From the NCBI GenBank assembly GCA_014799525.1, contig JAAVHW010000007.1:1-5669 (forward strand): 5,669 nt of DNA, in the 5' to 3' direction. The notes under the pieces are model-generated. The model saw nothing but the letters and a program-made list of their open reading frames with translations, had not been told where the DNA came from and made no database searches. Position 1 is the stretch's first letter. Each line of letters begins with the position of its first letter. A program made the position numbers and the translations under genes. Below are positions 1 to 5,614 of this stretch, one piece after another. The DNA comes from Clostridiales bacterium. GTDB lineage: Bacteria; Bacillota; Clostridia; Christensenellales; CAG-917.

Positions 1-204
1 TCCGTGATAGGGATCCTGTCCGAGTATAACCACTTTTACGTCTGAATACGCCGTGCATTTGAGCGCATTGAAAATATCGTTCATATCGGGATATATCCTG
101 CGCGAGCGATACTCCTGCGCAAGAAACACGCGCAAAGCCTTGTAGCTTTCGCTCTCAAAATCCTCTTTCAACAGTTCGTCCCAATCGTTTCCTATGTGTA
201 CCAT
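1..204 (-). CDS. ung: Uracil-DNA glycosylase, N-terminal part (runs off left edge)
   Basis: Reading the minus strand from the ATG at 204 gives 68 residues ending at the window edge. The last residues read [11 protein letters not shown], the family-1 uracil-DNA glycosylase active-site motif. The Asp falls at residue 64, the same number as the catalytic Asp of E. coli Ung. Just before it, [21 protein letters not shown] fits the usual Ung N-terminal region (P...IF.A...T....[12 protein letters not shown]). The enzyme removes uracil from DNA, from cytosine deamination or dUMP incorporation, as the first step of base-excision repair in the cytoplasm. Start choice: an AAGAGGG ribosome site lies just upstream (211-217 region), and an extended -10 promoter sits about 25-50 bp upstream. 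The gene is divergent from the small gene at 325. The C-terminal two thirds, including the Leu/His loop, lie outside the window, so intactness cannot be judged. Confidence 0.95.
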   Translation of the reverse strand, partial: MVHIGNDWDELLKEDFESESYKALRVFLAQEYRSRRIYPDMNDIFNALKCTAYSDVKVVILGQDPYHG

Positions 205-227
205 ATTACCCTCTTTTCTATAAACCC

Positions 228-255
228 ATTATAGCATGAAAATTTTATTGTGCAA
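228..255 (-). promoter_or_regulatory. Extended -10 promoter for ung
   Basis: On the minus strand, TGCTATAAT gives a perfect -10 hexamer (complement of 228-233) with an extended TGn element (234-236). A weak -35-like TTGCAC (complement of 250-255) lies 16 bp upstream. Predicted transcription would start about 15 nt before the ung start codon, which gives a short leader with an AGAGGG ribosome site. The call rests on consensus match and position only. Confidence 0.7.
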
Positions 256-294
256 GGGTATAGAAGTCGCAATCTTACGCCATACTACTATCAA

Positions 295-308
295 AAGGCG
301 GAAGCCTT
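295..308 (+). other. Small GGAA-tetraloop hairpin just upstream of the ribosome site
   Basis: AAGGC (295-299) and GCCTT (304-308) form a five-base-pair stem closed by a GGAA loop, which fits the stable GNRA tetraloop class. It ends two bases before the AAGGAG ribosome site of the 44-residue gene, so it would sit in that gene's leader. It is too short and lacks a T-run to be a terminator. A role in mRNA stability or translation start is an inference. Confidence 0.45.
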
Positions 309-324
309 AAAAGGAGTATGAAAA

Positions 325-459
325 ATGGCAAAAACAACAACTACGAGCAAGCAAAACAAAAAGCAAACGACAGACTGTCATTGCACTGAGACAAAGGAAA
401 CGGCAAAGTCCAAATCTCCAAAGTCCAGCAAGAACTGCGGTTGCACTGATTGCAAGTAA
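325..459 (+). CDS. Small Lys/Thr/Ser-rich protein with CxC and CxCxxC motifs (44 aa, unknown function)
   Basis: The ATG at 325 opens a 44-codon frame ending in TAA at 457-459. An AAGGAG ribosome site (311-316) lies 8 nt upstream, ideal spacing. The residues are mostly Lys, Thr, Ser and Asn, with two cysteine clusters: DCHCTE (Cys18, Cys20) and NCGCTDCK (Cys38, Cys40, Cys43). The shared C-x-C-T-[DE] pattern makes the clusters look like an internal repeat about 20 residues apart. There is no signal peptide, membrane segment or hydrophobic core, so it is probably an unfolded cytoplasmic peptide until it binds something. Thiol-rich clusters of this kind suit metal (zinc, copper) binding. A modified-peptide precursor is possible, but no radical-SAM or export gene is nearby. 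It is divergent from ung and followed by its own terminator at 543-575, so it is probably monocistronic. I do not recognise the family. The good ribosome site and terminator make a real gene likely. Confidence 0.72.
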   Translation: MAKTTTTSKQNKKQTTDCHCTETKETAKSKSPKSSKNCGCTDCK

Positions 460-470
460 GAAGCCAAAAA

Positions 471-537
471 TTTACCCCACAAGTTTACCCCACAAAATGT
501 CATTTTGTGGGGACCCCGTTGGGACGTTTGTGGGGAC
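471..537. repeat. Nested inverted/direct repeat element (REP-like)
   Basis: Two direct copies of TTTACCCCACAA (471-482 and 484-495) are followed by two direct copies of TTTGTGGGGAC (504-514 and 527-537), which are complementary to them over CCCCACAA/TTGTGGGG. The inner pair forms a perfect dyad with 12-base arms (488-499 and 501-512) around a central T at 500. The element lies between the stop codon of the 44-residue gene and its terminator. A G/C-run palindrome in a 3' untranslated region resembles REP-type repeats, sometimes spread by IS200/Y1-type enzymes. That origin is an inference, and only one element is visible here. Confidence 0.7.
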
Positions 538-542
538 ACATG

Positions 543-575
543 AAAGCCTCGGAAATTTCCGAGGTTTTTATTTTG
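543..575 (+). terminator. Rho-independent terminator after the small cysteine-protein gene
   Basis: CCTCGGAAA (547-555) and TTTCCGAGG (556-564) form a perfect dyad. It can be extended by AAAG upstream pairing with the T-run, and it is followed by TTTTTATTTT. This is a textbook intrinsic terminator. It lies about 85 bp after the stop codon of the 44-residue gene, so that transcript would include the repeat element at 471-537. Confidence 0.88.
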
Positions 576-615
576 CGCTTATGTCATCCGTTGCGCCCTA
601 TACTTAGCGCATTAT

Positions 616-644
616 TTGACTTCCTGTATCGTCCTTTTTATATT
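616..644 (+). promoter_or_regulatory. Candidate distal promoter for the phosphoribosyltransferase gene
   Basis: TTGACT (616-621) and TATATT (639-644) each match the sigma-A consensus at five of six positions, with the preferred 17-bp spacer. Transcription would begin near 651, inside the A/T tract, and give a leader of about 100 nt. The -10 lies in almost pure A/T sequence, so a chance match is more likely here than for the proximal promoter. Confidence 0.5.
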
Positions 645-680
645 ATATATTTATACATATATATTTATATATAATATATA
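635..680. repeat. 46-bp A/T tract with 14-bp-period direct repeat
   Basis: From 635 to 680 every base is A or T except C656. It holds two identical copies of TATATATTTATA (644-655 and 658-669) spaced 14 bp apart. It lies immediately upstream of the proximal promoter of the phosphoribosyltransferase gene. It could act as an easily melted or curved upstream element, or be simple low-complexity sequence. Confidence 0.6.
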
Positions 681-693
681 CAATAATAAATCA

Positions 694-722
694 TTGAAAA
701 ATTTGCTACATTGCTCTATAAT
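694..722 (+). promoter_or_regulatory. Sigma-A-type promoter for the phosphoribosyltransferase gene
   Basis: TTGAAA (694-699, five of six) and TATAAT (717-722, perfect) are separated by exactly 17 bp and sit about 30 bp before the start codon. Transcription should begin near 729, leaving a leader of roughly 25 nt that holds only the ribosome site. The A/T tract immediately upstream could act as an UP-like activating element. Confidence 0.85.
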
Positions 723-753
723 ACTTTTGCGATTGTTGCAAAGGAGATATTCT

Positions 754-1299
754 ATGAGTAATGAATATTGCGTGGATATATGCGGATATGAGGCAAAGCT
801 CCCAATACTGCCCTTGCCCTCGGGAATAAGCATTTGCTTTTTCAATCTGCACGGCAATCAGACTTTGACCGAACACTCGGGAAAACAGCTTGCCGAGCGT
901 GTGCGCGGCTGCGATATAGTTCTCACCGCAGAGTCAAAGGGCTTGCAGCTTGCGCACGTGGTCGCGCGTGAGTTGGGACATGAATATTACGCGGTCTGCC
1001 GCAAATCTAAAAAGCTATACATGCAGGACGGCTTGCAGACAAGCGTACAGTCAATCACTACTGGCGAGGTGCAAACGCTTTATCTGAGCAAACACGACGC
1101 TGAGCTTATAAAGGGAAAGCGCGTTGCGATTGTGGACGACGTTGTATCCACAGGCGGAAGCCTCAAGGGGCTTGAAGAGATGGTACGTCTTGCAGGCGGC
1201 GAGGTTGCGGCAAAGGCATTCGTACTTGCCGAGGGCGACGCAGCGGAGCGCGATGACATAATATATCTTGCAACTATCCCTATTTTGAAAACAGAATAG
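754..1299 (+). CDS. Adenine phosphoribosyltransferase-like protein (COG0503 type)
   Basis: This 181-residue type-I phosphoribosyltransferase transfers the ribose-phosphate of PRPP to a base, probably a purine, in cytoplasmic salvage. The PRPP-binding loop is VAIVDDVVSTGGS at residues 124-136, with the paired acidic residues Asp128-Asp129. The first half has LTAESKGLQLAHVVARELG (57-75), in the place where Apt enzymes have a PEARG-type segment. The RKSKKLYM stretch (83-90) matches the RKxxKLP segment of Apt hoods. Length is normal for Apt (about 170-180). Start choice: the frame is open further upstream to 616, but that part translates A/T promoter DNA. AAGGAG (741-746) sits 7 nt before the ATG at 754, and the promoter lies between 694 and 722. 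AESKG replaces EARG, so the substrate could be something other than adenine; I recall similar clostridial proteins annotated only as phosphoribosyltransferase family. I see no terminator after it. Confidence 0.88.
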   Translation: MSNEYCVDICGYEAKLPILPLPSGISICFFNLHGNQTLTEHSGKQLAERVRGCDIVLTAESKGLQLAHVVARELGHEYYAVCRKSKKLYMQDGLQTSVQSITTGEVQTLYLSKHDAELIKGKRVAIVDDVVSTGGSLKGLEEMVRLAGGEVAAKAFVLAEGDAAERDDIIYLATIPILKTE

Positions 1300-1353
1300 T
1301 TCAACGACACGGCAATTTTGCAATAGGCGATTTTACGATAGAAAGTAGGACAA

Positions 1354-1409
1354 ACGGAAGCAGCTATCTATAGCTCGGCGTGAATGCGCTGTTGCTTGGG
1401 GCTATCCGT
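1354..1409 (+). other. Possible structured leader before the U32 gene
   Basis: ACGGAAGC (1354-1361) can pair with GCTATCCGT (1401-1409) through eight pairs and one bulged A. Inside lies a second hairpin, AGCTA/TAGCT (1362-1366 and 1371-1375) with a four-base loop. The fold would end just before the GGAG ribosome site (1416-1419) and does not cover it. No known riboswitch is recognised and no T-run follows. A chance fold is quite possible. Confidence 0.3.
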
Positions 1410-1424
1410 ATAAATGGAGTAACT

Positions 1425-2624
1425 ATGCTTGAACTTCTTATGCCTGCGGGCAATCTCAAAAAACTGCACACCGCTCTGCGCTTTGGGGCGGACGCTGTAT
1501 ACGTGGGCGGCAAGAGCTTTTCCTTGCGCGCGTTTGCGGACAACTTCAGCCGTGACGACCTCGCAGAAGGCGTACGCTATGCGCATAGCCTTGGCAAAAA
1601 GGTGTACGTCACCGCAAACATATTCGCAAAGAACTCCGACCTTGATGAAGCTGCGGACTACTTTGTATTTCTTGAAAGCATAGGCGCGGACGCGGTGCTG
1701 ATATCCGATTTAGGGCTTTTGGCACTGTGCCGCGAGAAAGCGCCGAATCTTACAATACATATCTCCACGCAGGCAAACACGACAAACGCTATGACCGTCA
1801 AGTTTTTTGAGAGCCTTGGCGTAAAGCGCGTCGTGCTGTCAAGAGAGTTAGGGCTTGAGGAAATGCGCGAAATTCACGCCGCCGTGCCTGATATGGAGCT
1901 TGAGGCGTTTGTACACGGCGCAATGTGCGTGAGCTATAGCGGAAGGTGTCTTTTGTCCTCCTACTTCTCAGAACGCAGCTCAAACCGCGGCGAGTGCGTA
2001 CAGCCCTGCCGTTGGCAATATAGACTCACCGAGACAGAGCGTGACGTAGCCGTTGACGTTGAAGAGGACGAGCGCGGCACGTACTTTATGAATAGCTGCG
2101 ATTTGCGCCTGCTCCCAAGACTCCCCGAGCTTGCCGAGGCAGGCATATGCTCGTTCAAGGTTGAAGGGCGCATGAAGAGCGAATACTACGTTGCAACAGT
2201 AGCCACGGCTTACCGCCGCGCACTTGACGAATATATAAGGTACGGCGAAATTAAGAACGCCGACAAATACAACGAGTTGCTTGAAACAATCTCCCACCGC
2301 GCGTACACCGAAGCGTTTCTTGACGGCGAGAATACGCACACCATATCGCTTGAAAAGGAGCGCACGCAGGAAAAATACAAATTCACCGCAACCGTGCTTT
2401 CAGTGGACGGCAATCGCGTAACTGTGGAGATGCGCAACCGCTTCCGTAGCGGCGATACGCTCACCGTGCTATCCCCCGACGAAACAAACGGTATGACCTT
2501 TGAAATGGGCGCGATAACCCACTGTGCCGATGACTCTGTCACCGATGACGCCAAGCTCGTACAGCACGTATACAGCTTTGAATGCCCCATTCCGCTCTCC
2601 GTCGGAGATATTCTTGTACAATGA
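1425..2624 (+). CDS. Peptidase U32 family protein, TrhP/YegQ-type tRNA hydroxylation protein
   Basis: This 399-residue protein opens with MLELLMPAGNLKKL and GADAVYVGG, the usual U32 N-terminus. The U32 signature E-x-F-x-x-G-[SA]-x-C-x4-G-x-C is at residues 160-175 (EAFVHGAMC...GRC). Four cysteines (168, 175, 191, 195), in the pattern HGAMC-SGRC-RGEC-QPCRW, are the set thought to hold an iron-sulfur cluster. KVEGRMKSEYYVA follows (245-257), then HRAYTEAF (291-298). A C-terminal beta-rich U32_C domain covers about 320-399. Despite the peptidase name, TrhP/YegQ members act in 5-hydroxyuridine formation at the tRNA wobble base; which paralogue this is cannot be settled, but at 399 residues it is far shorter than the rRNA-modifying RlhA. 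Start choice: a GTG at 1380 is in frame, but the ATG at 1425 has a GGAGT site 5 nt upstream and starts exactly where the family starts. It ends before a bidirectional terminator. Confidence 0.9.
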   Translation: MLELLMPAGNLKKLHTALRFGADAVYVGGKSFSLRAFADNFSRDDLAEGVRYAHSLGKKVYVTANIFAKNSDLDEAADYFVFLESIGADAVLISDLGLLALCREKAPNLTIHISTQANTTNAMTVKFFESLGVKRVVLSRELGLEEMREIHAAVPDMELEAFVHGAMCVSYSGRCLLSSYFSERSSNRGECVQPCRWQYRLTETERDVAVDVEEDERGTYFMNSCDLRLLPRLPELAEAGICSFKVEGRMKSEYYVATVATAYRRALDEYIRYGEIKNADKYNELLETISHRAYTEAFLDGENTHTISLEKERTQEKYKFTATVLSVDGNRVTVEMRNRFRSGDTLTVLSPDETNGMTFEMGAITHCADDSVTDDAKLVQHVYSFECPIPLSVGDILVQ

Positions 2625-2669
2625 CAAATACTCGCTATAATAAGCAGTAATATAAAACCTATCAATTCA

Positions 2670-2716
2670 ATATAAAAATTAAGGGCATTGCAATTTGCAA
2701 TGCCCTTGTTTGTTTT
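2670..2716. terminator. Bidirectional terminator between convergent genes
   Basis: AAGGGCATTGCAA (2681-2693) and TTGCAATGCCCTT (2695-2707) form a perfect dyad with 13-base arms. On the plus strand it is followed by TTGTTTGTTTT, ending the U32 transcript. On the minus strand it is followed by AATTTTTATA, ending the large membrane-protein transcript 7 nt after its stop codon. The A and T tails on opposite sides of one stem are the hallmark of a shared two-way terminator. Confidence 0.9.
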
Positions 2717-5612
2717 AGCGCTTTTTCTTCTTCTTTTTGCCCTTGTTATTGTTGTTGTAATTCTTGTTTTGATTTGCGGGCTTAGCCACTTCGTGAGTAG
2801 GTTCTTCTGTCTTCTCTTCAACAGGCTCTTCAACCACTTCGTTGGTAGGTTCTGCTATCTGTTCTTCAGCCACTTCGTGGATGGGTTCTTCTGTCTGTTC
2901 CTCTACAGGTTGCTCCTCTTCGAGCTGTTCTTCTGCAAGGATAGGTTCTTCAGATTGTTCCTCAACAGGCTGCTCATCTGTGGGAAGCTCTTCAAACAAA
3001 GGTGTTTCCTCGTTCTCGGTCACTTCCTCAAAGGGCAACTCCTCTACCACTTCGTGGACGGGTTCTTCTGTCTGTTCATCGACAGGTTGCTCCTCTTCGA
3101 GCTGTTCTTCTGCAAGGATAGGTTCTTCAGATTGTTCCTCAACAGGCTGCTCATCTGTGGGAAGCTCTTCAAACAAAGATGTTTCCTCGTTCTCAGTCAC
3201 TTCCTCAAGAGGCAACTCCTCTACCACTTCGTGGACGGGTTCTTCTGTCAATTCCTCAACGGGCTGTTCTTCGTGGCTGAACTCTTCTGCCCATTCCTCT
3301 ACAGGCTGTTCTTCAGCTACTTCGTGATTGAACTCTTCCGCCTGTTCCTCTACGAACTGCTCATCTACGGGATTCTCTTCGATTGCAGGTTCTTCAGCCT
3401 GTACAGGCTCTTCGACCACTTCGTGGACAGGTTCTTCTATCCATTCATCTACAGGCTCTTCGACTACTTCGTCGTTCGCCTCTTCGGTCTGCTCGTCAGT
3501 TGTAAGCTCCGTCGTATCGAGGTTTTCAAGCTCCTCCGCTGTCGTCTCCTCAGACGCGTCTGCTTTTACGTCAACGGAATCAAACAGTCTGTCAAACTCC
3601 TCGTGCAACTCGTCCGTCGTTTCCTCTGCCTTGTCCTCAGCTTCCGTCTCTTCGGACGTAGCTTCTGTCGGTGCGGTTTCTGCTGTATCAAAGATTGCTT
3701 CGTCCGCCTTAGACTCATCCAAAACAGGAGTCAGCGTAAGCGGCTCGCCGTCTTTCATCTTCTTGGATGTTTTTGCACGTATGATTCTGTCGCGAGATAC
3801 TTCCGTTCTCAAACGAGTTCTTCTTCCGCACTCACGGACTACACCAGCCGCAATCACGAGCAATGTGCCAACTGCGCCCAATATGCTCAACCAGTTTCTA
3901 AGGGAGATGACGTTTATGACCGCCATGAGCAGGTTGTTGGATTGCACCCAGCTTGCCTGCGCATAACCAATCATACCGTACGTGGTGTTCATCGGATAGA
4001 TGTTGATTGCAAGATTGTCGTCATCGTCGATATAAAGACCGATGTTGATGTTTGAGCCGTTGGTTGCTTCCTCGATGAGTCCTTGCAGGTCGTCCTGAAC
4101 GAGCTCGCCTGCGGAATCAATCACCAAGCGGAGCAATGAAAGCAAGTTGTTGAATACCGGCTTTATTGCAGATTCAGGCAATTGAGCACCATTTGAACCA
4201 GTCACAAGGGAGGAAAGCAAGCCAGAGATTGAACTCAAGAAGCTTACGTTTGCTATATCCATCTTGTTGCCGTCCATATCGAGAACGAGCCAGTTTATCG
4301 TGCGCTTTACAACGCCGTTTTCAAATACCATCCAGCCCTCTTCGTTGAAGCCGTACTTGACCTCTTTCTCAACGCCGTCTCTATCCATAAGCGTACCCGT
4401 ATACTTGAACGCTTCAGGACCGTTTTCGGCAAGGAATGCGTCGCGGGTCGCGGGGTCATAAATCTCATAGAGGCAGTTGCCTTCATCTGTGAAGTAGATA
4501 TTGCCATCCTCGTCCTCTACAGGTTGAGAGTGCATCCAGCCCTCGTTGAGGATAAGGCGCAAAACGACGGGTACTGTCATTCTGCCAGGCATCTGAGCAT
4601 ACAGCAGAAGCGGGTCGTCAAAGGTCTGATAGCCGTCCTGATTGAAGCTGTCAAAGTTCTTGTCAAACAGGTCCTTGACCTTTTTGTTGCTGAAGCCCTC
4701 TTTGAGCAGCTCTTCATAACCAGCGTGTGAATACTCATAGTCAAGTATGGACAGCGCGATTATAGGTCTGTGTATGTCGTTGAAGAACGCATAGTCAAAG
4801 TCGTTGAGAACGTACGTGTTGTAGATAAACTGATACAGCTCGTACTTTCTTGGCTGCGACTTTGCCATAGGCTCGATAACCTCGGACTTGAGCTCCTCTA
4901 TGCTCGAATAGTTGTTCAAGTAGGAGAGGAAGCTTGCGTTTATCTCTTCATTGTAGAAGCTTGTTCCAACATACAATCCATTCTCAGGCTCAAACAGGAG
5001 TGCGCCCTTATCATTCTCCATACGCTTTGAGAGCGTCTTGTAGGAATAGTCACCATGCTCGGGGTCGCTGTGGTCGTTGAGGTTGCCTGCGAGCACGTTG
5101 TACATGATGAAGTCACGGTCAAGCTTTGCGTTCTTTTCTGCTTGAGATTCACCGTTGTAGTACAAATCCTCAACAAACATTGTATTCTGCGTTGCCATTG
5201 CGATGATATCCGGCACAATGTAGGTGAGCAACAAGCTGAATACGCAGGTGAGGCACACGAAGGTGATTGCCACTTTTGCGGTCTGACCGCCGATGCTGCT
5301 CTTTGACTTCTTTCTCGTGACGATAAGCGTGATGATTGCATACAGAAGTCCGAATACACCGACTACTATCACGCCGATAAAGCACCAGAAGGAGTAGTAC
5401 GGCGTAAGGTTGTAGGTTTTGACCGCCAATACTGCGGATACTGCAATAATCGGTACGATTGCAAGCACGTGCAACAGGAATGCCACAAGGCTGAATCCCA
5501 CCGACGTCTTTCTTTGGTCTTTCTTAGTGCGCTCGCTGACAGGGAATGAGTTCTCAATCACATTGCCCTCGTTGTCGCGATTGATAATATCTATATCTTT
5601 ATACTTTTTCAT
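2715..5612 (-). CDS. Large membrane protein with extracytoplasmic domain, Glu/Pro-rich repeat tail and polybasic C-terminus (965 aa, unknown function)
   Basis: I do not recognise this protein. The N-terminus (1-37) is charged and cytoplasmic. Membrane segments are near 38-64, 72-98 and 113-139. Residues 140-572 form a large domain, probably outside the cell, rich in Tyr, Phe, Asn and Asp, with a single Cys (380). A fourth membrane segment lies near 573-593. A basic stop-transfer stretch (594-620, RRTRLR, KTSKKMK) agrees with the positive-inside rule. The cytoplasmic tail (630-943) is Glu/Val/Pro/Thr-rich, with repeated HEVVEE and QPVEEQ motifs and two 59-residue tandem copies (790-848 and 849-907). 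Residues 684-933 contain no Lys or Arg. The protein ends NKNYNNNNKGKKKKKKR. Start choice: TAAGGAGGTG (5621-5630) has AGGAGG 10 nt before the ATG. The start lies 2 bp after the stop of an upstream minus-strand gene, so coupling is likely. It could be a scaffold, envelope or signalling protein, but nothing visible decides this. Confidence 0.93.
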   Translation of the reverse strand: MKKYKDIDIINRDNEGNVIENSFPVSERTKKDQRKTSVGFSLVAFLLHVLAIVPIIAVSAVLAVKTYNLTPYYSFWCFIGVIVVGVFGLLYAIITLIVTRKKSKSSIGGQTAKVAITFVCLTCVFSLLLTYIVPDIIAMATQNTMFVEDLYYNGESQAEKNAKLDRDFIMYNVLAGNLNDHSDPEHGDYSYKTLSKRMENDKGALLFEPENGLYVGTSFYNEEINASFLSYLNNYSSIEELKSEVIEPMAKSQPRKYELYQFIYNTYVLNDFDYAFFNDIHRPIIALSILDYEYSHAGYEELLKEGFSNKKVKDLFDKNFDSFNQDGYQTFDDPLLLYAQMPGRMTVPVVLRLILNEGWMHSQPVEDEDGNIYFTDEGNCLYEIYDPATRDAFLAENGPEAFKYTGTLMDRDGVEKEVKYGFNEEGWMVFENGVVKRTINWLVLDMDGNKMDIANVSFLSSISGLLSSLVTGSNGAQLPESAIKPVFNNLLSLLRLVIDSAGELVQDDLQGLIEEATNGSNINIGLYIDDDDNLAINIYPMNTTYGMIGYAQASWVQSNNLLMAVINVISLRNWLSILGAVGTLLVIAAGVVRECGRRTRLRTEVSRDRIIRAKTSKKMKDGEPLTLTPVLDESKADEAIFDTAETAPTEATSEETEAEDKAEETTDELHEEFDRLFDSVDVKADASEETTAEELENLDTTELTTDEQTEEANDEVVEEPVDEWIEEPVHEVVEEPVQAEEPAIEENPVDEQFVEEQAEEFNHEVAEEQPVEEWAEEFSHEEQPVEELTEEPVHEVVEELPLEEVTENEETSLFEELPTDEQPVEEQSEEPILAEEQLEEEQPVDEQTEEPVHEVVEELPFEEVTENEETPLFEELPTDEQPVEEQSEEPILAEEQLEEEQPVEEQTEEPIHEVAEEQIAEPTNEVVEEPVEEKTEEPTHEVAKPANQNKNYNNNNKGKKKKKKR
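2884..3237 (-). repeat. 177-bp tandem duplication inside the membrane-protein gene
   Basis: Copies at 2884-3060 and 3061-3237 are directly adjacent and differ by about six substitutions by eye, with no indels, so the reading frame is kept. Each codes for 59 residues of the acidic cytoplasmic tail. Degenerate partial copies flank the pair on both sides, including a third GGTTCTTCTGT start at 3238 and a CACTTCGTGG block at 2871. The high identity means a recent duplication or gene conversion, and copy number may vary between strains. Confidence 0.92.
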
Positions 5613-5614
5613 AA

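Noticed and set aside
318..389. A 23-residue frame starting at the ATG at 318 (MKNGKNNNYEQAKQ...)
   Set aside because: The ATG sits only one base after GGAG, too close for good initiation, while the ATG at 325 has ideal spacing and gives the frame with patterned cysteines.
616..753. N-terminal extension of the phosphoribosyltransferase back to 616
   Set aside because: It would translate promoter and A/T-tract DNA into a Tyr/Ile-rich string and ignore the clear promoter and AAGGAG-ATG at 741-756.
1380..1424. GTG start at 1380 for the U32 gene
   Set aside because: The added 15 residues do not look like the family N-terminus and no ribosome site precedes the GTG. ATG 1425 has one and starts at the conserved LELLMPAGN.
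2681..2707. Attachment site or operator dyad
   Set aside because: Position between convergent genes and T-runs on both flanks explain it fully as a two-way terminator.
2884..3237. CRISPR-like or satellite array
   Set aside because: The repeats are directly adjacent, 177 bp long, in frame and protein-coding, with no unique spacers.
2842..3966. Plus-strand Ser/Cys-rich frames resembling low-complexity repeat proteins (CSSTGCSS)
   Set aside because: These are also antisense to the acidic repeat tail. The minus-strand frame has topology, ribosome site and terminator support.
2688..4055. Long plus-strand open frame of 455 residues rich in Leu, Phe, Cys and Arg
   Set aside because: It is the antisense shadow of the Glu-rich repeats, whose GAA/GAG codons read as TTC/CTC. 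It overlaps the terminator at its start and has no convincing ribosome site.
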